DNA of 64,000 bases from the NCBI GenBank assembly GCA_964585485.1, contig CAZPDS010000005.1, positions 1 to 64,000 of the forward strand, in the 5' to 3' direction. A model generated the notes under the pieces. The model ran no database searches, was not told the origin of the DNA, and saw nothing but the letters and a program-made list of their open reading frames with translations. The position numbers and the translations under genes are program-made. Positions 8,103 to 16,136 of the stretch are shown here, piece by piece. Position 1 is the first letter of the stretch. Every line of letters starts with the position of its first letter. The DNA is from CALGYY01 sp964585485 (GTDB lineage Bacteria > Bacteroidota > Bacteroidia > Bacteroidales > CAIWKO01).

Positions 8103-9395
8103 TCAGGGTTCATTCGACAGTATCCGGATCTCCACGCGGCGGTTCTGCCGCATTTGCGTTTCGCTGTTGGCGTGGGGAAAGAGTTGGCGCGTGGCTCCGT
8201 AGCCCACGGCACTCAAACGATTCGCCGCCATACCCTTGCTAATTAAGTACTGCATCACCGCCTTGGCACGCTCTTCCGAAAGTCGCTGATTAGACTGCTG
8301 CATTTGCGCTGTTTCGCAGGAGCTCATGGTCGAAGGGCAGTTAACATGGCCTTCGATTTCGATGACCATGTGCGGGTTTTCATTCATGGTTCGCAACAGC
8401 ATATCCAGCGAGGGCAGGGATTCTGGTAAAATGCGGGCCTGGTCACCGAAGAACAAGATGTTCTCCAGAACGATATTTCCACCGGCCACCAAGGGTTGCA
8501 GCTCCAGTGTCACATAATGGGTGGCGGCGTTCTTGCCGGTTTTCACTTCCTTCACATCCCCGAAACATCCGTCGGCTTCAGCGTGCACCAGGTAGGGCCT
8601 GCCGAAATCAAGATCCACCGTGGCCATGGTGATACTGTCGGCCCGGTAGGTGAAAGCTCCGCTGTCGGCCCCTTTAAGCAAAATCTTCACCGTGGCCGGA
8701 ACAGGCCGGCGGGTGGTGCGGTCCACGACCACCAGACTAACTTTGGGGCGGGCCACCGGAGGCCGGCTCAGGGGGGTGATCTCATCGGGCGCTGCCACCG
8801 GACGGTGGAAGTGAAGCTTCAGGGTATGCCCGCTACCGCCGGGGTACACGTTATCCAGCACCAGCACGTACACCTCCCCCTTTTTCACCGGAAGGGAATT
8901 GCAATACGAAGCGCCCGGGCCGGAATGGATGAATTCATCGGGGGCACCGGAACGGAGTCCGGTCCGGCTATGTTCCTCCGGATTGTTACGGGAAATGCAG
9001 GTACGGACAGGCTTCAGGCGTTGAGAACCCACATCAGCACAAAAGTTTTTGCCGTTGTATTTATATAAGATGAAATCGTAGTCATCATTTACGGAAACCG
9101 GAATCACATCCAAACTAAGGTTCCCGTCGGCGGGAACACGAAAGCGGTACCACACGGTGTTGTGTTCTTTTTCGAAGGCGTACAGACTATTTCGTTCTCC
9201 GTTGATCTCCACGCTACGCCCGGGGCCCACGGGCGCCGTGGTCGGCCCAAAGACCGTATCGCCCGCCATCAGGTCGATGATGCCACTGCAGTCGGCGTTT
9301 GCTTCCGTCAGCCGGATGCGCGGGTTCTGTGCCCTTGCCGTCAACGATAGCAACAGAACAGCACAGCAAAGCAGTATGACGGGACGTTTTATCAT
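8103..9395 (-). CDS. OmpA-family outer membrane protein
   Basis: 430 residues. The signal peptide ends at ARAQ. The N-terminal half is a lectin- or carbohydrate-like domain (TVWYRFRVPADGNLSLDV, YDFILYKY), and a middle segment resembles a carboxypeptidase-regulatory-like beta sandwich (VVDRTTRRPVPATVKILL). The C-terminal 115 residues are an OmpA peptidoglycan-binding domain (VIEIEGHVNC, LSEERAKAVMQYLISKG, RRVEIRIL). Links the outer membrane to peptidoglycan. Its start overlaps the aminopeptidase stop by 4 bases (ATGA), so it is the second gene of that operon. Confidence 0.85.
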   Translation of the reverse strand: MIKRPVILLCCAVLLLSLTARAQNPRIRLTEANADCSGIIDLMAGDTVFGPTTAPVGPGRSVEINGERNSLYAFEKEHNTVWYRFRVPADGNLSLDVIPVSVNDDYDFILYKYNGKNFCADVGSQRLKPVRTCISRNNPEEHSRTGLRSGAPDEFIHSGPGASYCNSLPVKKGEVYVLVLDNVYPGGSGHTLKLHFHRPVAAPDEITPLSRPPVARPKVSLVVVDRTTRRPVPATVKILLKGADSGAFTYRADSITMATVDLDFGRPYLVHAEADGCFGDVKEVKTGKNAATHYVTLELQPLVAGGNIVLENILFFGDQARILPESLPSLDMLLRTMNENPHMVIEIEGHVNCPSTMSSCETAQMQQSNQRLSEERAKAVMQYLISKGMAANRLSAVGYGATRQLFPHANSETQMRQNRRVEIRILSNEP

Positions 9396-11770
9396 GGCTT
9401 GTACACTACTTTCCCGGAGGCGATCACGCGGTTTTGTTTATCGAGGATTTGAAGAACGTACATCCCCTCCGACAAATTGCCGGGTGTCCAGGTAGCCTGA
9501 CCGGATTTCCCATCGATCTCCTGGTCGTCCACCAGGGCACCGTACGGGTTAAAAACGCTGAGCCGACAAGCCGCTGAGCCGTTCCACTGCAGCCTGAAGC
9601 TGTCCGCCGAAGGATTGGGCCAAACACTTATTCCACCTGGCGTTGCGGCCGGCAGCAAAGAGAGTCCGGAAATATAGGGCAATCCCACCGCCAGGGTGTA
9701 CTCACCGGGGCGCAAGGTATCCGCAATTAAATCTCCTCCGGTAGACGTTCCGGCAATGACGAAGGGCACGATCCGCCAATCATCGGAAGGATCACGGCGA
9801 TACAGCAACAAGAGTGAGTCTTTCGAATTGGCAGACGTCATTAGCGTGTTATCCAGGTAACCCGTGCTGGTACCGGTAGTCTTGTTGTAGCGGAATTTCG
9901 CTTTCGCGTGAAAACCGGCCGGAAAAAGGCCGTCGACTTTCCAGAAGCGGTAAGGTGAGAGTCGCTTTATATCCGGGTTTGCGCTTTTCAGCGGATCGGG
10001 CGCCACGTAGTTATGTTCCACCCGGACCAGGGCGGAATCGCTAACCGACTGGACATCGAGCACACACCAGGTCGTGGTCATATCTTGTGTACCGCTGGTT
10101 TTCACAACGCGGGTAAAGGATGTCAGTGCATCCGAAATTTTATCGTCAGGATCCATCATTACCAGGGAAGGAACAAACGGCAGATTAAATGTTTTCACCC
10201 CGTGCTCACCGGAAAAATGCACAGTGTCGTTATACTGATGCCATTGTTCATCCATAAAGCGAACCTCAAGGATATTGTGGTCTGCAAAGGCAGGGGCGTT
10301 ATCAAGGCGCTGGCGAAAATACACGGTAGCCTGGGCCGGACCGCCGCCCGTCACGCGGAAGGAATCAATGGCAAAATGCGGGAACCCGGGTGCAAAGACC
10401 CAGGCATTCCAGAAACCCGTCATATCAATGCCGGTATGAAGGGTGAAATAATCGCGCATACCGGCTGAGGAAATGTGTTGATACGCGTAATCGTTCAGCA
10501 TGCTTTTCACGGTGCCGAAGAAAAGGCTGTCGCCAAGGTAGCCACGTAAGGTGTGCACCACATCGGCCCCCTTATCGTAAACCGTAGAGGCATAGGTGTA
10601 CTCCGGTGGAATTCCGTAAAGGGCGCGGTAGCCGGCATCTTCCACGTGGGTGAACTGGACCACGTTTTTGTGCAGATTGCGCAGGTGCGTCTGATAGGCG
10701 GCCTTCCCGTATAGGCCTTCTTTATAAACCGCTTCGCAGTAACTGGCCCATCCTTCATTAATCCACATATCTTCGGCCGTGGCACAGGTGGTTTTGTTGC
10801 CAAACCACATATGCGAAAGCTCGTGGGCATATAAATCCTCGCAATCAAGACTGCCGTCGATGCAGGCCAGCGGGTAGGCAATGTTGGTAACATGCTCCAT
10901 GGCACCGTTGCTGAAAGGTACGCCCACATATCCTACCCGTTCCCAGGGATAAGGTCCGAAACAATCTTCATAAATTGAAAGTATATCATTTAGATGAATA
11001 AAAGAAGCTGGGGCCTGCAGGCTGTCGCCGGGCGAAATATAGAGAAAGGACGGCACGTCTCCGTTCATCCCATGAAAGGTGTCTTTAATCGCGATGTACG
11101 GGCCCACGGCCACCGAGGCCAGGTAGGTAGGGACGGAATTGTGCAGCGTCCAATGCCAGGTGGTGGTGCCATTGCCGTGGTCAGTGCTGTCGGTGAGGGT
11201 TCCGGCGCACACAGCCTTTTTTTCTGATTTTGTGGTGATGTAGCAGTCGTACGTGGCCCGGTCAACAAAATCGTCGATACAGGGAAACCAAACCCGGCCG
11301 TAGTTGTGCGGAACGCTCTGAAAACCGACGCCGAGGTTGAAAGCGTAATTGCTGTCGGACGAGAAATAAAATCCGCCCCAGGAACTGGGGTCTGTCACCG
11401 GATTCCCATGATAATACACGCGGGCGGAAAAGGTATCGGCCGGACTCGCGGTGAAGGGAAGACCGATGCGTATCAGGGTGCCGTCGTAGGCGATGGTAGC
11501 GGCATTAGCGGCATTGATTTTCACGCTGTCGACACTCAGACTTTGCAGCCAGAGGGGGAAATCCGCCAGCCCGTTCACGCGGGGCGTAATCTGCAGATCG
11601 GTATAGCCGGCAATCCGCTTGGTTCCGAGGTGGACCATATCGAGATGAATAGCATAATGCAGTACATCAATGCTGTCGCTGATTTCCGCTTTCGCGGGAT
11701 TCTGGGCCGATGCGCTGAAACTAAACAGTCCGGCCAGCAGAACAAGTAATACCAGGGCAAAGCGGTTCAT
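9392..11770 (-). CDS. Secreted M1-family zinc aminopeptidase with T9SS sorting domain
   Basis: 792 residues from MNRFALVLLVLLAGLF; the earlier ATG at 11854 would bury the signal peptide. The zinc site is HELSH near residue 314 with the downstream Glu in NEGWASYCE. The exopeptidase motif GAMEN is present as GAMEH. The C-terminal 80 residues form a type A T9SS tail (WPNPSADSFRLQW, then GMYVLQI and a Lys-Pro end). Predicted cell-surface or secreted peptidase. A TATCTTTG -7 element lies 20-27 bases upstream. Operon with the OmpA-family gene. Confidence 0.88.
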   Translation of the reverse strand: MNRFALVLLVLLAGLFSFSASAQNPAKAEISDSIDVLHYAIHLDMVHLGTKRIAGYTDLQITPRVNGLADFPLWLQSLSVDSVKINAANAATIAYDGTLIRIGLPFTASPADTFSARVYYHGNPVTDPSSWGGFYFSSDSNYAFNLGVGFQSVPHNYGRVWFPCIDDFVDRATYDCYITTKSEKKAVCAGTLTDSTDHGNGTTTWHWTLHNSVPTYLASVAVGPYIAIKDTFHGMNGDVPSFLYISPGDSLQAPASFIHLNDILSIYEDCFGPYPWERVGYVGVPFSNGAMEHVTNIAYPLACIDGSLDCEDLYAHELSHMWFGNKTTCATAEDMWINEGWASYCEAVYKEGLYGKAAYQTHLRNLHKNVVQFTHVEDAGYRALYGIPPEYTYASTVYDKGADVVHTLRGYLGDSLFFGTVKSMLNDYAYQHISSAGMRDYFTLHTGIDMTGFWNAWVFAPGFPHFAIDSFRVTGGGPAQATVYFRQRLDNAPAFADHNILEVRFMDEQWHQYNDTVHFSGEHGVKTFNLPFVPSLVMMDPDDKISDALTSFTRVVKTSGTQDMTTTWCVLDVQSVSDSALVRVEHNYVAPDPLKSANPDIKRLSPYRFWKVDGLFPAGFHAKAKFRYNKTTGTSTGYLDNTLMTSANSKDSLLLLYRRDPSDDWRIVPFVIAGTSTGGDLIADTLRPGEYTLAVGLPYISGLSLLPAATPGGISVWPNPSADSFRLQWNGSAACRLSVFNPYGALVDDQEIDGKSGQATWTPGNLSEGMYVLQILDKQNRVIASGKVVYKP

Positions 11771-11788
11771 AGGCTGATGGATGAAAGG

Positions 11789-11796
11789 CAAAGATA
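11789..11796 (-). promoter_or_regulatory. Bacteroidota -7 promoter element (TATCTTTG)
   Basis: TATCTTTG on the minus strand, 19 bases upstream of the aminopeptidase start. It supports the start chosen at 11770, because the longer frame would place this element inside the coding region. Confidence 0.5.
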
Positions 11797-11939
11797 GGAA
11801 ATTTCCGCGGGTCGACAGTCCCTCGTCCCTGGCGAAAGATTCAATATATTTCATCCTAATGTTCGCGAACCTTAGTACCTTTACACACTTTTTGGAGAAT
11901 TATCCGTTTAAGGAAGTTGTTAATCAATAGCATTAAGCT

Positions 11940-13406
11940 ATGAAAAGGATATTAAAACGCTTTGAGATACGGGTTCTGTCGTATTTTCTTTTCATCATCG
12001 GGATGGCCGTCACCACTGTTCCAGCCGTAGGGCAGACAACACGGCCGGCTGTGTGGACGCTGGAAGATTGCATCCAGTACGCGTGGTCGAACAACCTGCA
12101 GGTGAAGCAGCAGCAGTTATCGGCGCAATTGGCCAAATACCAGTACGATCAGAGCATTGCTGCGCTGGTTCCTTCGGTTAATGGGGCCGCCACGCACGTA
12201 TACAATTACGGGCAAACCCTTGACATGTACACCAATGAATTTGCCAGCAACCGCGTTCAGTCCAACAATTTCGCGCTAAGTTCCGACGTGGTTCTTTTCA
12301 GCGGACTTCGGCTGCTGAACACCATGAAACAAAAGCGGCTGGATTTTCTGACGGGCAAGTACGATGTGGAACAAATGAAGAACGACATTGCCTTGTCGAT
12401 TGCCACTTTTTATCTTCAGGTACTTTACAACCAGGAATTGCTGGAAGCTGCACGCGCCCAGCTGGACATCACCAATCAGCAGGTTGAACGAACCCGAAAG
12501 ATGGTGGATGCCGGAACGGTGGCGCGCGGAACCCTGCTCACCCTGGAAGCCCAGCAGGCTTCAGAAGAGTTGAATGTTGTGAATGCCCAGAATCAACTGG
12601 AGATCTCCCGTCTTACGCTAACACAGATGCTGGACCTTGAATCACCGCAAGGTTTTGAAATTGTAAAACCTGCCCTGAGCACGCCCGATGCGTCGGCCCT
12701 CTTGAGTGCGCCCGGCGAGATTTACGAGAAAGCCCTGAGCACCCAGCCCGGCATTAAAAGCGCTGAGCTCAAGCTGCAAAGCGCCCGCAAAGGCTTATCC
12801 ATTGCTTACGGAGGATACAGTCCCAGCCTCAGTCTGCGCGGATCGTGGGGAACAGGTTATTCCGGCGCCAGCAAGGAAATCACCGGCATCACCCCCACCG
12901 ACCCTAGTCCCATCGGGTACACCGGCACCAGCCTCGAAACGGTATACGCCCCCGGTTATTCCTACAGCTATCAAACCAAAGCCTTTGGCGACCAGATCCG
13001 TGAAAACGAAAACAAGTCTTTCGGTATTTACCTGAGTGTACCCATCTTCAACAATTGGCAGGTGCAAACCGGCATCAAATCGGCCAAAGTACAGCGTAAT
13101 ATGGCCGAACTTAACCTGCAGAACACCCAGAATACACTGAACAAAACCATACAACAGGCGTATGCGGATGCGCTGGCGGCCGTGAACCGCTACCGCGCGG
13201 CCGAAAAGAGCGCGACCGCCTATCAGGAAGCTTTTCACTACACCCAGCAGAAATATGACGTGGGCATGGTAAACTCCATCGACTTCAACGACGCCAAAAC
13301 CAAGCTGGCCAAAGCCCAATCGGATCTCTTGCAAGCCAAGTACGATTACGTCTTCCGTATCAAGGTCCTCGATTTTTACCAGGGCAAAACACTGACATTG
13401 AATTGA
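11940..13406 (+). CDS. TolC-family outer membrane efflux protein
   Basis: 488 residues. The signal peptide ends near AVGQT. It has the two-fold repeated OEP architecture: LEDCIQYAWSNNLQVKQQQL opens repeat 1, long helices follow, and FGIYLSVPIFNNWQVQTGI opens repeat 2. Forms a trimeric outer membrane channel in the family. The next gene, 24 bases downstream, is a HlyD/MacA-type adaptor. No inner-membrane pump gene follows, so the partner must lie elsewhere. Confidence 0.9.
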   Translation: MKRILKRFEIRVLSYFLFIIGMAVTTVPAVGQTTRPAVWTLEDCIQYAWSNNLQVKQQQLSAQLAKYQYDQSIAALVPSVNGAATHVYNYGQTLDMYTNEFASNRVQSNNFALSSDVVLFSGLRLLNTMKQKRLDFLTGKYDVEQMKNDIALSIATFYLQVLYNQELLEAARAQLDITNQQVERTRKMVDAGTVARGTLLTLEAQQASEELNVVNAQNQLEISRLTLTQMLDLESPQGFEIVKPALSTPDASALLSAPGEIYEKALSTQPGIKSAELKLQSARKGLSIAYGGYSPSLSLRGSWGTGYSGASKEITGITPTDPSPIGYTGTSLETVYAPGYSYSYQTKAFGDQIRENENKSFGIYLSVPIFNNWQVQTGIKSAKVQRNMAELNLQNTQNTLNKTIQQAYADALAAVNRYRAAEKSATAYQEAFHYTQQKYDVGMVNSIDFNDAKTKLAKAQSDLLQAKYDYVFRIKVLDFYQGKTLTLN

Positions 13407-13430
13407 TGAAATTATAAATACAGCACAGGT

Positions 13431-14810
13431 ATGAAACGAAAAAAAATCATCCGTATCGCAATCATCGCAGGCGTTGTACTAATCGTTCTGCTGGTGGTGG
13501 CCAAAAAGGCCGGCTGGCTGGGCCAGGGCGATATTGAAAAGGTGGCCACGGAAAAGGTGGAAAAAAGGACGCTTGTGGAAATGGTTTCCGCCAGTGGAAA
13601 AATTCAACCCGAGGTGGAGGTGAAAATCTCGCCGGATGTATCGGGTGAAGTGGTGGAACTGCTGGTGAAAGAGGGTGACAAGGTGAAGAAAGGCGACCTG
13701 CTGGCCAAAATTAATCCGGACATTTACGTTTCCAACCTCGACCGGATGAAAGCGACCCTGAATGCGCAGAAGGCGGCCGAAGCAAATGCCAAAGCCCGGG
13801 TTGCCCAGGTACGCGCACAATTCATTAACGCCAAAGCCAGTTTCGAACGCAATGAATCCCTGTTTAAACAAAGTGCCATTTCAAAGGCGGAATACGACGC
13901 AGCCCTGTCGGCCTTCGAAGTAGCCAAAGAAGAAGTAACGGCCGCGGAAGAATCGTACAGCGCCTCAAAATATAACGTAACCAGCTATGAGGCTTCCGTT
14001 AAAGAAGCCAGCGACAACCTGAAAAAAACCAGCATCTACGCCCCGGTCGACGGGACTATTTCGCTGCTCAGCATTGAAAAAGGAGAGCGTGTGGTTGGAA
14101 CATCGCAGTTTGCCGGAACCGAGATCATGCGCATCGCGAACCTCAGCGAGATGGAGGTGGAAGTCAGCGTAAACGAAAACGATATTGTCCGTGTCAGCCT
14201 GGGCGATACCGCCCTGGTGGAAGTCGACGCCTACCTGAACCGTAAGTTCAAAGGCATCGTTACCGAGATCGCCAATTCCGCCAATGTAAGCGGGACCGTC
14301 ACCACCGACCAGGTCACCAACTTCAAGGTGAAAATCCGCATTCTGCGCGAGTCCTACGATGACCTTATCCCTGCTGACCGTCCGGATCAGTCACCCTTCC
14401 GTCCGGGTATGTCGGCTACTGTTGACATCCAGACCGAGACCCGGCGCAATGTGCTGTCGGTGCCTATCCAATCGGTTACCACCCGTGAAGACACGACGAA
14501 AAAAGAAGAAGCAACGAAGAAAGAGGATCAGGCCGTAGCCACGGAAGGCGATCATCAGGTGGTGAAGGTGAAGGACAAGAAGGGCGAATCTGTACCCGAA
14601 TACGTATTTGTTTACCGCGATGGCAAGGTGGTTCAGCAAAAAGTAAAATCCGGCATTCAGGACAACACCTACATCCAGATACTGGAAGGATTGAAAGAGG
14701 GGGATGAAGTGATCTCCGCACCCTACACCGCGATAACGCGCAAACTGAAGGACGGTCAGAAAGTGGAAAAGGTCGACAAGAAGGAACTCTTTGTCGGCGA
14801 AGAGAAATAG
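13431..14810 (+). CDS. HlyD/MacA-type periplasmic adaptor of an efflux pump
   Basis: 459 residues. One N-terminal transmembrane helix (residues 5-24), then barrel-sandwich half-motifs (EVVELLVKEGDKVKKGDLLAKI), a coiled-coil hairpin at about residues 100-200 and the second half-motif (TSIYAPVDGTISLLSIEKGE). A beta-barrel domain follows. Residues 345-385 are a very charged Lys/Glu/Asp insert before the membrane-proximal domain. It bridges an inner-membrane transporter and TolC. The nearest downstream gene is tsaB, not a MacB-like permease, so the pump is incomplete at this locus. Confidence 0.9.
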   Translation: MKRKKIIRIAIIAGVVLIVLLVVAKKAGWLGQGDIEKVATEKVEKRTLVEMVSASGKIQPEVEVKISPDVSGEVVELLVKEGDKVKKGDLLAKINPDIYVSNLDRMKATLNAQKAAEANAKARVAQVRAQFINAKASFERNESLFKQSAISKAEYDAALSAFEVAKEEVTAAEESYSASKYNVTSYEASVKEASDNLKKTSIYAPVDGTISLLSIEKGERVVGTSQFAGTEIMRIANLSEMEVEVSVNENDIVRVSLGDTALVEVDAYLNRKFKGIVTEIANSANVSGTVTTDQVTNFKVKIRILRESYDDLIPADRPDQSPFRPGMSATVDIQTETRRNVLSVPIQSVTTREDTTKKEEATKKEDQAVATEGDHQVVKVKDKKGESVPEYVFVYRDGKVVQQKVKSGIQDNTYIQILEGLKEGDEVISAPYTAITRKLKDGQKVEKVDKKELFVGEEK

Positions 14811-14811
14811 C

Positions 14812-15504
14812 ATGGGGCGAATTCTTTGTCTTGAAACAGCCACTACGGTATGTTCAGTAGCCCTGGGCAGCGACGGAGAATTGTTGGCTCTGGAAGAAAC
14901 CCGGGAGGCGAATTCCCATGCATCGCAACTGACAAATCTGATAACACGCAGCCTGAAAACAGCCGGCTGCGAACTGGCAGAACTGGATGCTGTGGCGGTG
15001 TCCATGGGCCCCGGCTCATACACTGGATTGCGCATCGGGGTGTCGACCGCCAAAGGATTATGTTACGGCCTTGGCAAACCCCTCATCGCCGTGCACACCC
15101 TGCAGGCCATGGCGGTGGGGATGGTACAGCAATCCCCCGCCTCCGCAAACAGCCTGTGGTGCCCGATGATCGATGCCCGGCGGATGGAAGTATACATGGG
15201 TTTGTACAACGACGCCTTTGAAATGGTAAAGCCCGTTACGGCCGAGATTCTCACCCCCGAAACATTTACAGCCTTTGCGCAACACCGCATCGTCTGTGCC
15301 GGCGATGGCGCAGCCAAGGCCACTGAACTCTTTGCAGCTCAGCCCAACCTTCATTTCCCGAAGATCAACATTCCTTCGGCAAAGTACATGCTTCGGCTGG
15401 CTGAACAGGCCTTTCAGATGAAAAACTTTGCGGACACAGCCTATTTCGAACCCTTCTACCTGAAGGACTTTGTGGCGGGGAAGCCAAAGGTGAAAGGGCT
15501 TTGA
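14812..15504 (+). CDS. tsaB: tRNA t6A modification protein TsaB
   Basis: 230 residues. The start is ATG at 14812, one base after the adaptor stop; an upstream in-frame ATG would overlap the adaptor. ILCLETATTVCSVAL and AVSMGPGSYTGLRIGVSTAKGL are the ASKHA-fold motifs of TsaB. It partners TsaD and TsaE in making threonylcarbamoyl-adenosine at position 37 of ANN-decoding tRNAs. Located at the end of the tolC-hlyD operon, where it is probably cotranscribed without functional relation. Confidence 0.92.
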   Translation: MGRILCLETATTVCSVALGSDGELLALEETREANSHASQLTNLITRSLKTAGCELAELDAVAVSMGPGSYTGLRIGVSTAKGLCYGLGKPLIAVHTLQAMAVGMVQQSPASANSLWCPMIDARRMEVYMGLYNDAFEMVKPVTAEILTPETFTAFAQHRIVCAGDGAAKATELFAAQPNLHFPKINIPSAKYMLRLAEQAFQMKNFADTAYFEPFYLKDFVAGKPKVKGL

Positions 15505-15538
15505 GCGGTGAGGCGAAAAGATAAAAGAAAAAAGAAAA

Positions 15539-15685
15539 AAGACTCAAGAGACAAGAATCAAGAATCAAGAATCAAGAAACAAGAGGGCTGGCCTTCTGCA
15601 AGTACTATCACATTTGTAGAAACTGTACACTGCAGTATGGACCGGGGACCAGGCACTAGGCACTAGGCACTAGGCACTATGCACT
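15539..15685. repeat. Intergenic heptanucleotide tandem arrays (AAGAATC and GCACTAG)
   Basis: About 15540-15590 holds AAGAATC-type 7-bp units in tandem with variants. 15653-15685 holds GCACTAG three times, then GCACTAT and a partial unit, all in 7-bp phase. Noncoding, just after tsaB. The stretch 15505-16136 has no supported gene. Confidence 0.8.
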
Positions 15686-15750
15686 GCGATATGATGCGCT
15701 TTCGCGGAATGTGCACCCACATTCACGTTTAGCACAAACATACCGAAGCG

Positions 15751-15777
15751 GTCATCCTGAACTTGTTTCAGGATCTC
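15751..15777 (-). repeat. 27-bp palindromic REP-like element, copy 1
   Basis: Contains ATCCTGAA-CTTG-TTTCAGGAT, an inverted repeat. It is the exact reverse complement of the copies at 15858-15884 and 46646-46672. Confidence 0.85.
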
Positions 15778-15857
15778 AATCGGGTAGAACCCTTCCCTAA
15801 AATACCTGCGACTGCTGGGTGCAGGATGACGCTCCGCGCTTAGGGCACTACACACTG

Positions 15858-15884
15858 GAGATCCTGAAACAAGTTCAGGATGAC
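15858..15884 (+). repeat. 27-bp palindromic REP-like element, copy 2
   Basis: Begins GAGATCCTGAAACAAG and ends with CAGGATGAC. Inverted relative to copy 1, about 80 bases away, so the two could form a long hairpin in a transcript. Confidence 0.85.
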
Positions 15885-15910
15885 ACTAAGGGCAGTCGGT
15901 GTACCAATAC

Positions 15911-15955
15911 GAGATCCTGCCCTTCGACAGGCTCAGGAACCGAGTTCAGGATGAC
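15911..15955 (+). repeat. REP-like element, expanded variant with a nested second repeat
   Basis: Starts GAGATCCTG and ends GAGTTCAGGATGAC like the 27-bp element. Its centre is replaced by CCCTTCGACAGGCTCAGG, a repeat of the type also seen near 62241-62287 and 25299-25321. It looks like one REP element inserted in another. Confidence 0.7.
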
Positions 15956-15996
15956 CGCACCTGTCAGAGCCGATGGTTCACATTTGCGGAACCCAC

Positions 15997-16066
15997 GCAC
16001 TAGGCACCAGGCACTAGGCACTAGGCGCGACTGTCGACAGTCGACTGTCGACTATCGACTATCGAC
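15997..16066. repeat. Heptanucleotide array that changes unit but keeps 7-bp phase
   Basis: Ten consecutive 7-mers: GCACTAG, GCACCAG, GCACTAG, GCACTAG, GCGCGAC, TGTCGAC, AGTCGAC, TGTCGAC, TATCGAC, TATCGAC. The repeat period stays 7 while the sequence passes from one unit type to another. It lies 70 bases upstream of the MORN-repeat gene. Confidence 0.85.
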
Positions 16067-16087
16067 TATGGTAATCAGAAATCTTCG

Positions 16088-16095
16088 TACTTTTG
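16088..16095 (+). promoter_or_regulatory. Bacteroidota -7 promoter element (TACTTTTG)
   Basis: TACTTTTG matches TAnnTTTG, 41 bases upstream of the MORN-repeat gene start. It lies just downstream of the heptad array, so the array occupies the -33 and upstream region. Confidence 0.5.
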
Positions 16096-16136
16096 TTAGG
16101 CTTTCTTCGTTACTAATTCGATTTAAATCTATACTT

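Noticed and set aside
15819..16136. Upstream extension of the MORN-repeat protein by about 106 codons
   Set aside because: The extension runs through REP and heptad repeats and precedes the signal peptide; the promoter element at 16088 lies within it.
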